DNA of 55,492 nt, taken from positions 1 through 55,492 of the forward strand of contig JAGODU010000005.1 in the NCBI GenBank assembly GCA_017998095.1. Direction: 5' to 3'. This document shows positions 27,970 through 37,699 of the stretch, piece after piece. This DNA is from Prolixibacteraceae bacterium. GTDB lineage: Bacteria; Bacteroidota; Bacteroidia; Bacteroidales; Prolixibacteraceae. Each line of letters starts with the position of its first letter. The first letter of the stretch is position 1. The notes under the pieces were generated by a model. That model was not told the DNA's origin and ran no database searches. It worked only from the letters and a program-made list of their open reading frames with translations. Position numbers and translations under genes: made by a program.

Positions 27970-28568
27970 AGCTCTTCCTCCTTATTTTGCTGCCTTTCCT
28001 TAACTATTTTCTGGGATGATTTGGAGAGATTTTCTTCATCCTCCATAAATCGTTTTATCTTTCTGATAGCATCATCATATCCGGGAATCTGAACTTTTTC
28101 AAATAAATTAACCTTTTGAGTGGTTTTTTTACGTGCATGTTCAAAAAGCATCATCCTTTGATTTAAAAATTCATGTTCAATTCCAATTCTTGCCATTTCC
28201 TTTAAAAGTTCAATACCATCAGAATACCACTGTGGATTATTAAACAAGCTAAATTCTTCTATTGAAAAATCTACTCCATCCAGAATTGGTATTTTAACTC
28301 CTGCTACTTTTTTGGTAATTAATCGAACATCAGTTACTTTTATTAGCGAAGAATTAAACTCCGACCAAAGCATAACCATATTTTCATATTGTCCGATTTT
28401 TTGTTCAAGTAAGATTTCAAGTGCTGCAACATCATTTTTAGTTTTTTTAACTTCCATGCGCAATGCACTTTCCTTGTTTTTAATTGTTGGTAAAGCCTTT
28501 ACTCTTACCTTCAACTGTTTTTCAAGGAGTTGTAATGAGGTCTTATTGAACTGATAATTTATACTCAT
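27966..28568 (-). CDS. atpD: V/A-type ATPase subunit D (central rotor shaft)
   Basis: The central stalk subunit that turns inside the A3B3 head. The 200 residues show the family start (YQFNKTSLQLLEKQLK) and two long helical ends (about 10-75 and 130-195) expected to form the antiparallel coiled coil, with a short beta segment between. It lies 18 bp behind subunit B and overlaps subunit I by four bases. Confidence 0.9.
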   Translation of the reverse strand: MSINYQFNKTSLQLLEKQLKVRVKALPTIKNKESALRMEVKKTKNDVAALEILLEQKIGQYENMVMLWSEFNSSLIKVTDVRLITKKVAGVKIPILDGVDFSIEEFSLFNNPQWYSDGIELLKEMARIGIEHEFLNQRMMLFEHARKKTTQKVNLFEKVQIPGYDDAIRKIKRFMEDEENLSKSSQKIVKERQQNKEEEL

Positions 28569-28586
28569 CTGGTCTTAATTCTCCGG

Positions 28587-29906
28587 TTAATTTTTCCAGT
28601 ACTTGTTGACTAATTCCTGTTTAATTGCTACTTCTTCTTTAGTAAAATGCTTTGCAAAAAGCTTCCATCCGGTATCAAGCATTTCATCTGTGCCAATATT
28701 TACGTCAATGGCAAGCAAACTATTTGAATATTCTTTAGCAAAAGCTAATGTCCTTTCATCATATTCTGTCAGGTCGAATCCGTTTTCAAGTTTTGTTTTA
28801 GCATTAGCAGCATCAGCAAAAAGTCTAACTGCTGCATTCATCACCTGTGGATGATCTTCGCGTGTTTTTTTGCCAATTACAAGCTGTTTTAGCCTTGATA
28901 ATGATCTGAACGGGTCAACTATTACTTTTCCAATATCACTGTCCCTGCGTAAGAATAATTGTCCTTCTGTAATATATCCGGTATTATCCGGAATCGCGTG
29001 AGTAATATCACCTCCGGAAAGAGTTGTTACTGCTATAATTGTTATTGAGCCTCCGGCAGGAAACTGAACTGCTTTTTCATATATTTTTGCAAGGTCAGAG
29101 TATAAAGAACCTGGCATGGAATCTTTTGAAGGAATTTGATCCATTCTGTTTGAGACAATTGAAAGGGCATCCGCATATAATGTCATGTCAGTCAACAATA
29201 CCAATACGCTTTCATTTTTTTCAACAGCAAAATATTCAGCAGCTGTGAGAGCCATATCAGGCACCAATAACCTTTCTACCGGTGGGTCTTCTGTTGTGTT
29301 TACGAATGATATAATTCTATCGAGAGCACCGGCATTGTCAAAAACATTCTTGAAGAAAAGGTAATCATCATTTGTTAATCCCATTCCTCCTAAAATTATT
29401 TTATCAGCTTTGGCCCTTAAAGCAACCATTGCCATTACCTGATTGAAAGGTTGATCAGGGTCGGCGAAAAATGGAATTTTCTGACCTGAAACCAAAGAGT
29501 TATTAAGGTCAATACCTGCTATTCCGGTTGCAATAAGTTCTGACGGTTGTAAACGGCGAACAGGATTCACTGAAGGTCCTCCGATTTCTATTTCTTCTCC
29601 GTCAATAGCCGGTCTCCCGTCAATCGGTTCTCCAAAAGCATTGAAGAATCTTCCTGCCAGTTGATTGCTAACCTTTAAGGTAGGAGCTTTTCCAAGAAAT
29701 GCTATTTCAGCATTTGTCGGAATACCTTCTGTTCCTCCGAAAACCTGAAGTGTAACTTCATTGCCAATTATCTTAACTACTTGGGCTAGCCTTCCGTTTA
29801 TTTCAGCAAGTTCTTCATTGCCAATACCTTCAGCATTAAGAGTGCAGGTAGCTTTAGTAACTTTTGTGATTTTAGTATATATTTTTTGAAATGCTTTAGT
29901 TGCCAT
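28587..29906 (-). CDS. atpB: V/A-type ATPase subunit B (non-catalytic head subunit)
   Basis: The regulatory nucleotide-site subunit of the A3B3 head, 439 residues. An N-terminal beta-barrel (EVTLQVFGGTEGIP) precedes the central ATPase-like domain (GIAGIDLNNSLVSGQKIPFF, then VLLTDMTLYADALS with the typical conserved Asp, and RRDSDIGKVIVDPFRSLSRL). No true Walker A is present, as expected for B. Its start codon shares one base with the stop of the upstream A gene, consistent with coupled translation. Confidence 0.94.
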   Translation of the reverse strand: MATKAFQKIYTKITKVTKATCTLNAEGIGNEELAEINGRLAQVVKIIGNEVTLQVFGGTEGIPTNAEIAFLGKAPTLKVSNQLAGRFFNAFGEPIDGRPAIDGEEIEIGGPSVNPVRRLQPSELIATGIAGIDLNNSLVSGQKIPFFADPDQPFNQVMAMVALRAKADKIILGGMGLTNDDYLFFKNVFDNAGALDRIISFVNTTEDPPVERLLVPDMALTAAEYFAVEKNESVLVLLTDMTLYADALSIVSNRMDQIPSKDSMPGSLYSDLAKIYEKAVQFPAGGSITIIAVTTLSGGDITHAIPDNTGYITEGQLFLRRDSDIGKVIVDPFRSLSRLKQLVIGKKTREDHPQVMNAAVRLFADAANAKTKLENGFDLTEYDERTLAFAKEYSNSLLAIDVNIGTDEMLDTGWKLFAKHFTKEEVAIKQELVNKYWKN

Positions 29907-31663
29907 TATGCTACCCTCCTTTCGTTTAAAATAATATTTAATTCTTCCTGATATTTATTGAATTCTTCAGATTGAAATTCGGAATAGTTCATTTGTTTAA
30001 GCTGATTGATAAGCCTTTTAAAATAACTGTCAACTTCAGTGAATGAATCAAATTTGAAGTCGGTCCTGCATATTTCCATTACTTTTCCTAGCATAAATTC
30101 CTGCCTTTCAAGAGGTGTTAGCATATCTATTTTGTCGAAGGCATCCTGTTGTAAAATCACAAAGTCAATTACTTCCGATTTCCAATACCTGACATGATAG
30201 TCAACAGGAACTCCATCGTCACCAAGAATATTAATTTGTTCACTTACTTCCTGCCCGCGGAGCAAAATTGTTTTTGCTTCATTGACCATATCAATCCAGT
30301 TATTTCCAATTCTTTTAGCAATATATTCTATGAATTCAGGATACTCCAGATATTTTGAATATGAGTCTATAGGGTTGATGGCAGGATATCTTTTGCCATC
30401 TGCACGGCTTTGCTGTAGAGCATAAAAACAACGGGCTACTTTTTTGGTTGATTCTGTTACAGGTTCTTTAAGATTACCACCTGCAGGAGAAACAGTTCCA
30501 ATAAATGTTACTGAACCTGTCTTGCCATTTTTGAGATATACAAATCCTGCTCTTGCATAAAAGTTGGCTATAATGGCAGAAAGGTCCATCGGGAAAGCAT
30601 CCTGACCAGGAAGTTCTTCCAGACGGTTCGACATTTCTCTTAAAGCCTGAGCCCAACGAGAAGTAGAGTCCGCCATCATTAACACTTTAAGTCCCATTGA
30701 ACGGTAGTACTCTGAAAGAGTCATGGCAGTATATACAGATGCTTCACGTGCAGCAACCGGCATATTTGAAGTGTTAGCTATGATAATAGTTCTTTCCATA
30801 AGCTTTCTTCCTGTATGAGGATCTTCAAGCTCAGGAAATTCAGTGAATATTTCAACAACTTCATTTGCACGTTCTCCGCAAGCTGCAATAACGACTATGT
30901 CAGCTTCTGCTTGTTTTGATATTGCATGTTGTAATACAGTCTTCCCTGTTCCAAAAGGTCCGGGAATGAAACCTGTACCTCCTTCAACAATAGGATTTAT
31001 AGTGTCAATTGTCCGAACACCCGTTTCGAGAAGTTTAAATGGTCTTGGTTTTTCCCTGAATGCCTTAATGGGCTTTTTAACAGGCCATTTCTGTACCATT
31101 GTAACTTTAATATCTTTTCCGTCAGAATCAGTTAAAATAGCGATAGTATCATCAATTTTATAGTTGCCTTCACTTACAACAGATTTAACTTTATACTTGC
31201 CTTCAAAAATGAAAGGAACCATAATCTTGTGGGGTTGGCCATTTTCGTCAACCTGACCAAGCCATGAGCCGGCTTCAACTTCATCACCCGGATTAGCCAA
31301 TGGTCTAAAATCCCATAATTTATCACTGTTTAGAGGATATGTGTATTCTCCTCGTTTCAGGAATACACCTACCATCTTGTCCAGATCATTTTGTAATCCG
31401 TCATAATTACGGGAAAGAATACCCGGACCAAGTGTTACTTCGAGCATGTGTCCGGCAAAACGAACATCATCTCCCACTTTTACACCCCTTGTACTTTCAA
31501 ATACTTGTACATATGCATTTTGGCCTATTACTTTAATTATTTCTGCCATCAATTCAACACCATTGGTGTTCAGATAGCAAATTTCATTTTGTGAAACAGG
31601 TCCAAAAGTTTCTACGATAACCAGGTTGGATATAATCCCTTTTACTTTACCTATAGTAGACAT
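29906..31663 (-). CDS. atpA: V/A-type ATPase catalytic subunit A
   Basis: The catalytic ATP-hydrolysing or -synthesising subunit, 585 residues. The Walker A loop is GPFGTGKTVLQHA near residues 232-244. The catalytic-Glu and Walker B regions are ACGERANEVVEI and LMMADSTSRWAQALRE. The large non-homologous insert typical of V/A-type A subunits (about 110-200, with WDFRPLANPGDEV) is present and separates it from F-type beta subunits. It is 19 bp behind the DUF2764 gene. Confidence 0.96.
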   Translation of the reverse strand: MSTIGKVKGIISNLVIVETFGPVSQNEICYLNTNGVELMAEIIKVIGQNAYVQVFESTRGVKVGDDVRFAGHMLEVTLGPGILSRNYDGLQNDLDKMVGVFLKRGEYTYPLNSDKLWDFRPLANPGDEVEAGSWLGQVDENGQPHKIMVPFIFEGKYKVKSVVSEGNYKIDDTIAILTDSDGKDIKVTMVQKWPVKKPIKAFREKPRPFKLLETGVRTIDTINPIVEGGTGFIPGPFGTGKTVLQHAISKQAEADIVVIAACGERANEVVEIFTEFPELEDPHTGRKLMERTIIIANTSNMPVAAREASVYTAMTLSEYYRSMGLKVLMMADSTSRWAQALREMSNRLEELPGQDAFPMDLSAIIANFYARAGFVYLKNGKTGSVTFIGTVSPAGGNLKEPVTESTKKVARCFYALQQSRADGKRYPAINPIDSYSKYLEYPEFIEYIAKRIGNNWIDMVNEAKTILLRGQEVSEQINILGDDGVPVDYHVRYWKSEVIDFVILQQDAFDKIDMLTPLERQEFMLGKVMEICRTDFKFDSFTEVDSYFKRLINQLKQMNYSEFQSEEFNKYQEELNIILNERRVA

Positions 31664-31682
31664 ATCTGTTTTTTTATTTTTT

Positions 31683-32540
31683 TTACTTAATTTTCTTCAA
31701 TGTGAATTCATTTGGAAATTCAAATGAACGCTGTAATTTACTTATCATTTCTCTGAAAATTTCACCGCCGGAAGCTTTTGCTAATATTATCCATCTTTGC
31801 AGCATTTCAACTTTTAAAAGATAAATAAACAAATATTCCATGTCAAAAAAATGAAAGAACCCCTTGTCTTCAAGCCAGTTCCATTTCAATATCTCAATTT
31901 TTCTTTCTCTTTCATAAAAATCCGGTTCTTCAGCAATTCTTACCATCTCATCTATTTCCGGGAATATTGTTGAAATACCAAAATCTTTTGCATTACTAAT
32001 TCTTATAGAATCTATTATTTCCGAATGTCCAATAATTGCCTTATTCCTGTCTATTCCATATTTTAAGCAATTATTAGCTACTAAAACATTCGTGAGTATG
32101 AGGTTGAATTCAAACCAGGAAGCTATAAACTCGTTTTTACACTTAATTGCGTAATCATAATAAAGAGTTGTTAATTGATCCTCCCAGTTAAGCTCAGTGA
32201 AAACAGGTTCTTCAGAGATGAATGATGTTATAAAATGTTTTAAATAACTATAAAGCTTTTTACTAATATCAGATTCTTGTTTTTTATAGTTAACAATAAA
32301 TTCTGTTATTTCTTCTTTAGATATTGTTCCTCTCTCATCAGTGTCAGCTTCAATATCTGAAAGTAGTTTTAAGACATTACGATTGTCATATTGCATAAAA
32401 AAATAGTTAATCATAGTCATGTCTGAATCAGACAGGCTTTTAACTAATTCTTCTTTAAGCTCAATCAGAGTATGTTTTAATTTCTGACCGTCGGTTTGTA
32501 ATTCAGGCAATCCGGCAACCAGGTAATAATAGTTTCCCAT
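31683..32540 (-). CDS. DUF2764 protein, probable V/A-ATPase accessory subunit
   Basis: A soluble 285-residue, largely helical protein of the DUF2764 type (MGNYYYLVAGLPEL at the start). It is found in V/A-ATPase operons of Bacteroidota, Spirochaetes and Chlamydiae, here between E (5 bp away) and A (19 bp away). Where such operons carry it, the usual subunit C (the funnel joining shaft to ring) is missing, and YYLVAGLP near the N-terminus with long helices suits a C-like role. That assignment is inference. It has no membrane segments or catalytic motifs that I recognise. Confidence 0.85.
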   Translation of the reverse strand: MGNYYYLVAGLPELQTDGQKLKHTLIELKEELVKSLSDSDMTMINYFFMQYDNRNVLKLLSDIEADTDERGTISKEEITEFIVNYKKQESDISKKLYSYLKHFITSFISEEPVFTELNWEDQLTTLYYDYAIKCKNEFIASWFEFNLILTNVLVANNCLKYGIDRNKAIIGHSEIIDSIRISNAKDFGISTIFPEIDEMVRIAEEPDFYERERKIEILKWNWLEDKGFFHFFDMEYLFIYLLKVEMLQRWIILAKASGGEIFREMISKLQRSFEFPNEFTLKKIK

Positions 32541-32545
32541 AGGTC

Positions 32546-33151
32546 TTATTTTTGACCGTACAATAGTTCTACCACCTTCGGTCTTATAAATTCTTTGAAG
32601 AAATTCATGAAATCATCTTGTGTAAAGCTTACCTTGTAGCTCCCATCAGCCGGACCAATCTGAAATCCTGCTTTTATATTATTGGCAGATGTAATCGTGA
32701 TTCCTTTGTCAATTTGTTGTTTGGCAAGTGAAGCAAAAAAATCTTCAATACTTTTTTTATCTTTTTCTGAAACAGCAACAAGTAAATCCTGTTTTGCTGA
32801 CCAATTCTGGACTGATGTAAGAATTAGCTGCTGGATATATTTAATATCATCTGTTGCCGGCTTGACGGTAGTCTCTACTATCTTTCCGCTTATCAGGTTG
32901 ACAACTTCCTGTTGTAGTGCGCTCACCAACTGTCCTGATGCTAATTGTAATTCAGAACGTGTAGTTTTAGAAAGCTCTTCTGATTTCTTTTCTGAACTGA
33001 TAATTATAGCCTCAGCTTCAGCTTTTGCCTTTTCAATAATCTCTTTTGCCTGGGAATGGGCATTTGCAATAATTTTCTCAGCTTCGTTATTGCCCTTTAC
33101 TACTCCTTCCTGGTAGAGTTTTTCTGTAAGTTCCTGTAATTTTTGATCCAT
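32546..33151 (-). CDS. atpE: V/A-type ATPase subunit E (peripheral stalk)
   Basis: The peripheral stalk subunit that holds the head still against rotation. Of 201 residues, about 1-95 form a long charged helix rich in Ala, Glu and Lys (IIANAHSQAKEIIEKAKAEA), expected to pair with subunit G/H, while the C-terminal globular half contacts the head. It is the first gene of the operon. No gene for the partner G/H subunit is seen here. The 223-bp gap to the divergent BatA gene must hold the operon promoter, but I found no good TAnnTTTG box on the minus strand. Confidence 0.88.
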   Translation of the reverse strand: MDQKLQELTEKLYQEGVVKGNNEAEKIIANAHSQAKEIIEKAKAEAEAIIISSEKKSEELSKTTRSELQLASGQLVSALQQEVVNLISGKIVETTVKPATDDIKYIQQLILTSVQNWSAKQDLLVAVSEKDKKSIEDFFASLAKQQIDKGITITSANNIKAGFQIGPADGSYKVSFTQDDFMNFFKEFIRPKVVELLYGQK

Positions 33152-33321
33152 AATAAGAATGGTAAAGTAGGTTTAGCTGTTGAATTTGCATTTTTTTTTC
33201 TGTTTGCAATTTTTCAACATTTTTGACTACGGAAAATTAGCAAATTTTGAATATCAATGAAATAAATCACCCTTTTTTTAAGCCATAGTTAAAAATTTTT
33301 AACATTGATTATTCTCTTTTC

Positions 33322-33352
33322 TTTAGCCTCTTCAATGTTTATATTATTTTTG
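33322..33352 (+). promoter_or_regulatory. probable promoter of the BatA/VWA gene
   Basis: TATTTTTG (33345-33352) fits the -7 box TAnnTTTG. TTTA (33322-33325), one base from the -33 consensus TTTG, lies at the preferred 19-base distance. The ATG follows at 33375. Confidence 0.55.
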
Positions 33353-33374
33353 AATGATTTTTAAATAGGATATA

Positions 33375-35474
33375 ATGAAATTCATATTCCCGACTTTTCT
33401 GTGGGCCTTATTTTTGGTGGCAATACCTTTAATAATTCATCTGGTTAATCTTCGGAGACATCAGACTGTTTATTTTTCTAATGTTAACTTTCTGAAAAAG
33501 GTAAAGAAGGAATCACAAAGAAGGTCAAAACTTAAACAACTAATAATGCTTATTTGCAGAATTGTTGTAATAGTTTCTTTAGTTATTGCATTTGCTAAAC
33601 CATACCTTCCTTCAGCAAATATTATTAAGCAATTATCTAATAATGTTGTTTGCATATATATCGACAATTCCTTCAGTATGAACGCAGAAGGGGAGGAAGG
33701 GAAAGCTATTGAAAGTGCAAAGCAAAAGGCATTTGCAATTGTTGATGCTAGTCCGGCCGATGCTAAATATGCTCTGCTAACAAATGATTTGAGCGAAAAG
33801 CATTTTAGATTTTATACCCGGCAAGAAATAAAAAACATAATTGGAGAAGTTGAAGAAGGTAAGAAAGCTGTAATGCTTACAAATATTTTATCACGGTTCG
33901 AAAATCTTACCGGTAATTTACTTAAAGATACTGAAAATAAGATTTATGTCATTTCTGACTTTCAGAAACATACTGCTGATATAATTAATCTTGAGGCTGA
34001 TACACTTTCAGTATATAACTTTGTAAAAGTTCCTGTTAACTCAATTCCTAATCTTTATATCGATACTTGTTGGTTTGAAACACCTGCCCATCACTTAGAT
34101 CAGGTTGAAGTTTTAAATGTAAAGATTGTTAATAGTTCAGATGAAGCATACCATCAGTTATCTGTTAATTTTTTCCTTAATGATTCTTTGAAATCTCTTA
34201 CGACAATTGACCTTTCTGCAAAAGAAGAGAAAACTGTTACTTTGCAGTATACTAATCTGAGTACCGGTATTCAGAATGGAAGGGTTGAAATATCCGATTA
34301 TCCTATTTTATATGACAATACTATTTATTTTGCATATAATGTTAATGATACTCAAAAAGCTTTGCTGATAAAGTCAGGGAGTATTTTTCGAAATACCGGC
34401 AGATTTGAAGCTGCATTTATAAATGATCCCTACGTAAAACTTGATATTGTTAATGATAACCATCTTCAGATAAGTAGGTTGAATGAGTATTCTTCAATAA
34501 TCCTATATGAATTGGTAAATTTTTCTACCGGCTTATCAGTTGAATTGAAAAAATATGTTGAAAATGGAGGTACATTAGTTATCATTCCTTCGATTCCGGG
34601 CAACATCGAAAATTATAATTCATTTTTAGGTGATCTGAGACTACCTCTTATAACTAGTTTTGATTCTATTTCTATCCCGGTTGGTGAAGTAGATTACTCT
34701 CATCCGATTTATTCTGGAGTGTTTAAACCCGAAGGAGAAAAAGTGTCTCTTCCTGAAATAAAAGGCAGGTATAAGTTTTCAAATATCCAGAAGCCTGATA
34801 CTTCGATTGTTGATCAGGAAGTTCTTATCATGTTTATGGATAAGGATCATGCATTGACTTCTTCTGTTGCAGGACTTGGGCGGGTATATATTTTTGCTTT
34901 TCAGCTATCCGGAGAAAAAAATCAATTTTCAAATCATATTTTATTCTTTCCCACTATATATAACATGGTATTATACTCTTCTTCTCATCAACAGCTTTAT
35001 TCTGTCTTAGGTAAAGACAGATTCTTTACAATTAAAAATCCCTTTGATAAATTATTACAGAATCCTGTAATTAAAGAAGTTGCAACTGGAAATGATATTA
35101 TTCCTGAAGTTATAAAACAAGAAGGGAATATGTTAAGACTTAATATTGATGATAACCTGAGTGCAGGCTTTTATAAAATATTTCTTGAAGATGAAATTAT
35201 TGGAGGAGTGGCTTTGAACTATGATCTTAAAGAATCAGATCTTTCATACTATTCAACTGATGAATTAAAATCATTTGCCAGTCAGTCTGGAATAAAAAGA
35301 TTTAATGTAGTAGATGAAACTGCTTCCGGTTTTGAAATTGCAATCAATGAACTTGATCAGGGAAAACAGCTCTGGAAGTTTTTTATTGTTCTTGCACTTT
35401 TATCAATTGTTATTGAATTTTTAGTGATTAAGTTCTGGGATTCGTTTTTGAATATGGAAAAGAAAAAAAGTTGA
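33375..35474 (+). CDS. BatA-domain protein with von Willebrand A-like domain
   Basis: A 699-residue membrane protein. The N-terminal BatA double-membrane domain (about 1-80; [20 protein letters not shown] and LRRHQ) is followed by a VWA-like region. The metal-site motif there is complete: DNSFS with Asp97, Ser99 and Ser101. A long extracytoplasmic beta-rich region follows, and one C-terminal membrane helix (about 672-690) precedes a basic tail. Related Bat proteins of Bacteroides occur with MoxR ATPases and affect oxygen tolerance, but no MoxR or other Bat gene is adjacent, so this belongs to the stand-alone BatA-like proteins whose role is unsettled. Confidence 0.87.
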   Translation: MKFIFPTFLWALFLVAIPLIIHLVNLRRHQTVYFSNVNFLKKVKKESQRRSKLKQLIMLICRIVVIVSLVIAFAKPYLPSANIIKQLSNNVVCIYIDNSFSMNAEGEEGKAIESAKQKAFAIVDASPADAKYALLTNDLSEKHFRFYTRQEIKNIIGEVEEGKKAVMLTNILSRFENLTGNLLKDTENKIYVISDFQKHTADIINLEADTLSVYNFVKVPVNSIPNLYIDTCWFETPAHHLDQVEVLNVKIVNSSDEAYHQLSVNFFLNDSLKSLTTIDLSAKEEKTVTLQYTNLSTGIQNGRVEISDYPILYDNTIYFAYNVNDTQKALLIKSGSIFRNTGRFEAAFINDPYVKLDIVNDNHLQISRLNEYSSIILYELVNFSTGLSVELKKYVENGGTLVIIPSIPGNIENYNSFLGDLRLPLITSFDSISIPVGEVDYSHPIYSGVFKPEGEKVSLPEIKGRYKFSNIQKPDTSIVDQEVLIMFMDKDHALTSSVAGLGRVYIFAFQLSGEKNQFSNHILFFPTIYNMVLYSSSHQQLYSVLGKDRFFTIKNPFDKLLQNPVIKEVATGNDIIPEVIKQEGNMLRLNIDDNLSAGFYKIFLEDEIIGGVALNYDLKESDLSYYSTDELKSFASQSGIKRFNVVDETASGFEIAINELDQGKQLWKFFIVLALLSIVIEFLVIKFWDSFLNMEKKKS

Positions 35475-35547
35475 TTTAATAATTTTTTTGACCTTTGTCA
35501 TATCCTGTTTAATCATTAAGAGCGAAATTGTGTTCAAATTAGAAATT

Positions 35548-36750
35548 ATGAACACACAGGATTATATTAATCGTGAAGATAAATTCGGAGCACATAATTA
35601 TCATCCACTTCCAGTAGTTCTTGACAGAGGAGAAGGGATATATGTTTGGGATGTTGAAGGAATAAAATATTTTGATTTTTTATCTTCTTATTCAGCAGTA
35701 AACCAGGGACATTGTCACCCCCGACTAGTTAAGGTAATGACAGAGCAGTTGTCAAAGCTTGCTTTAACATCAAGAGCTTTTTATAATAGCCGGCTTGGAG
35801 AATGGGAAGAATTTATGACAAATCTTTTCGGATATGAAAAAATGTTGCCCATGAATTCAGGTGCCGAAGGTGTTGAAACAGCTCTTAAGCTAGCAAGAAA
35901 ATGGGGTTACAAGGTAAAAGGTATTCCGACTGATAATATTAAAATTGTGGTTTGCAATGGTAATTTTCATGGAAGGACTATTACCATAGTTTCCATGTCA
36001 AGCGATCCTGATGCATATAGCGAATATGGCCCATTTACTCCGGGATTTATTAAAATTCCCTACAATGATATCAATGCTCTTGAAAATGCTTTAAAAAGCC
36101 CCGATGTGGCAGCTTTTTTAGTTGAACCTATTCAGGCTGAGGCAGGAGTTTTTATTCCTGATGATGGGTATCTTTCAAAATCAAAAAAATTATGTGAAAA
36201 ATATAATGTGCTTTTTATTGCTGATGAAATTCAGACAGGAATAGGCCGTACGGGTAAAATGCTTGCATGTGATCATGAAAATGTAAGACCAGATATTTTA
36301 ATACTTGGTAAAGCAATTTCAGGAGGAATGTACCCTGTTTCATGTGTGCTTTCTGACAATGAGATTATGCTTACAATAAAACCCGGAGAACATGGATCAA
36401 CTTATGGGGGAAATCCAATTGCTGCTGTTCTTGCTATCGAGTCACTTAAAATTATTCGAGAAGAAGGGCTTTCAGAAAATGCTCAGAAAATGGGTAATGT
36501 TTTCAGAGAAGAAATGAAAAATTTTAAATCTGATTTTATTGAAGAAGTGAGAGGTAAAGGGTTGCTTAATGCAATTACAATCAGACCGATAGACGGCAAG
36601 GAAGCCTGGGATTTATGTATCACAATGAAAGAATTTGGCATTTTGGCTAAGCCAACTCATCGCCATATAATACGATATACTCCTCCTTTAGTGATTAATG
36701 AAAGTCAAATGTCCGAAGCACTGGATAAAATAAAAAAAGCTCTGCGTTAA
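35548..36750 (+). CDS. rocD: ornithine--oxo-acid aminotransferase
   Basis: A PLP-dependent class III aminotransferase converting ornithine and a 2-oxo acid to glutamate semialdehyde and an amino acid. This links arginine/ornithine with proline and glutamate metabolism in the cytoplasm. The protein has 400 residues from the ATG at 35548; the reading frame stays open 20 codons further upstream but those residues do not fit the family. Motifs: [51 protein letters not shown] with the PLP Asp, and the Schiff-base Lys255 in LGKAISGG. It lies 73 bp behind the BatA gene and ends in a strong terminator. Confidence 0.93.
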   Translation: MNTQDYINREDKFGAHNYHPLPVVLDRGEGIYVWDVEGIKYFDFLSSYSAVNQGHCHPRLVKVMTEQLSKLALTSRAFYNSRLGEWEEFMTNLFGYEKMLPMNSGAEGVETALKLARKWGYKVKGIPTDNIKIVVCNGNFHGRTITIVSMSSDPDAYSEYGPFTPGFIKIPYNDINALENALKSPDVAAFLVEPIQAEAGVFIPDDGYLSKSKKLCEKYNVLFIADEIQTGIGRTGKMLACDHENVRPDILILGKAISGGMYPVSCVLSDNEIMLTIKPGEHGSTYGGNPIAAVLAIESLKIIREEGLSENAQKMGNVFREEMKNFKSDFIEEVRGKGLLNAITIRPIDGKEAWDLCITMKEFGILAKPTHRHIIRYTPPLVINESQMSEALDKIKKALR

Positions 36751-36763
36751 CAGAGCTTTTTTT
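36732..36763. terminator. strong bidirectional terminator between rocD and the cold-shock gene
   Basis: A perfect 13-bp inverted repeat (AAAAAAAGCTCTG / CAGAGCTTTTTTT) with a 6-base loop overlaps the rocD stop codon. It ends in T-runs on both strands, so it can serve rocD and the convergent cold-shock gene. Confidence 0.9.
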
Positions 36764-36792
36764 AAATTCGTTTCAACACTAAGTATTAAGTA

Positions 36793-36984
36793 TTATAGTA
36801 CTTTAACATTTACTGCATTCAAACCTCTGCGACCTTCTTGTAAATCGAAGCTAACGTCGTCGTCTTCTTTAACTTTGTCTAACAATCCTGAAACATGAAC
36901 AAAATATTCGTTTCCTGATTCATTATCTTTAATGAAACCATAACCTTTTGATTCATTAAAGAATTTTACTTTACCTTCTTTCAT
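36793..36984 (-). CDS. cold-shock domain protein
   Basis: A 63-residue single-strand nucleic acid-binding beta-barrel, probably an RNA chaperone. Both RNA-binding motifs are present: KGYGFI (RNP1) and YFVHVSG (RNP2). The ATG at 36984 is preferred over one at 37008, because it gives the usual MKEGKVKFFNESKGYGFI start and because a -7 box at 37006-37013 would place the RNA start downstream of 37008. It shares a bidirectional terminator with convergent rocD. Confidence 0.95.
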   Translation of the reverse strand: MKEGKVKFFNESKGYGFIKDNESGNEYFVHVSGLLDKVKEDDDVSFDLQEGRRGLNAVNVKVL

Positions 36985-37005
36985 TATTTTTAATTTAAAA
37001 CGGTG

Positions 37006-37013
37006 CAAAGATA
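37006..37013 (-). promoter_or_regulatory. -7 box of the cold-shock gene
   Basis: On the minus strand TATCTTTG matches TAnnTTTG exactly, identical to the box of the L31 gene. The -33 region (about 37033-37036) is not TTTG. The leader would be only about 15 bases, short for a cold-shock gene. Confidence 0.55.
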
Positions 37014-37064
37014 GAATTAATTGAATCTAAAATTCTGTTTTGTGAAAATAATTTTAAGTTAATT

Positions 37065-37475
37065 TTATTTTAAGGTGCCTAAATCATTGTTTTTTCTGTA
37101 AACTAAACCACTGAATCTTGCAATTACTTCATCATTTTCATCTGTTACAGTAACATCATATGCTCCTATTCTTTTGGGTTCTGCAACTTCTATCGCACTT
37201 GCAAATAATGTTCCTGATGACTTGCCTTTTAGAATGATTATATTTGCATTTATTGCCAGTGATAATTGTCCCCTGCTGTTTGAAGCACCGGCAAAGGCAA
37301 AGTCGGCAAGAGTAAAGATAGCTCCTCCCTGAACTACATTTGCAGCATTAAGATGTTCATCACGTATTTCCATCTTAGTTTTGCAATAACCTTCACTAAT
37401 TTCAATGACTTCAATACCAGTTAATCTGGCATACCTGTCATTATTCAGAAATTCAAGCAACTTAGTTCGATTCAT
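37065..37475 (-). CDS. PaaI-type hotdog thioesterase
   Basis: A cytoplasmic acyl-CoA thioesterase of 136 residues. The hotdog helix motif is HLNAANVVQGGAIFTLADFAFAG, where the usual HGG of PaaI is QGG. The helix Asp of LADFAF, which serves as a catalytic residue in related enzymes, is kept. The C-terminus has the SGLVYRK strand. It is divergent from an acyl-CoA synthetase gene 224 bp away, so the two may act on the same acyl-CoA pool (inference). The substrate is unknown. Confidence 0.85.
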   Translation of the reverse strand: MNRTKLLEFLNNDRYARLTGIEVIEISEGYCKTKMEIRDEHLNAANVVQGGAIFTLADFAFAGASNSRGQLSLAINANIIILKGKSSGTLFASAIEVAEPKRIGAYDVTVTDENDEVIARFSGLVYRKNNDLGTLK

Positions 37476-37699
37476 TTTTTTTTATCCTAAAATTAATGGT
37501 TCAATAATTAATATTAAACAATAATGGAATTATTTAATTTCCTCTTTCGAACGAATGAACTAATGTTTCAATTGTATTAGGATATTATTTCATTGATATA
37601 CAGAAAAATACGTTAATTAATTTAAAATTGATGTAAAGATTTAAACAATTTCATTTTTATTTGCTTTCTTTATCAGTGAATTTTGAGGGGGAAAAGTAT

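Noticed and set aside
32682..33116. 144-codon open frame antisense to V/A-ATPase subunit E
   Set aside because: Low-complexity Ser/Cys/Phe-rich shadow of the Ala/Glu/Lys helix; the sense gene is well supported.
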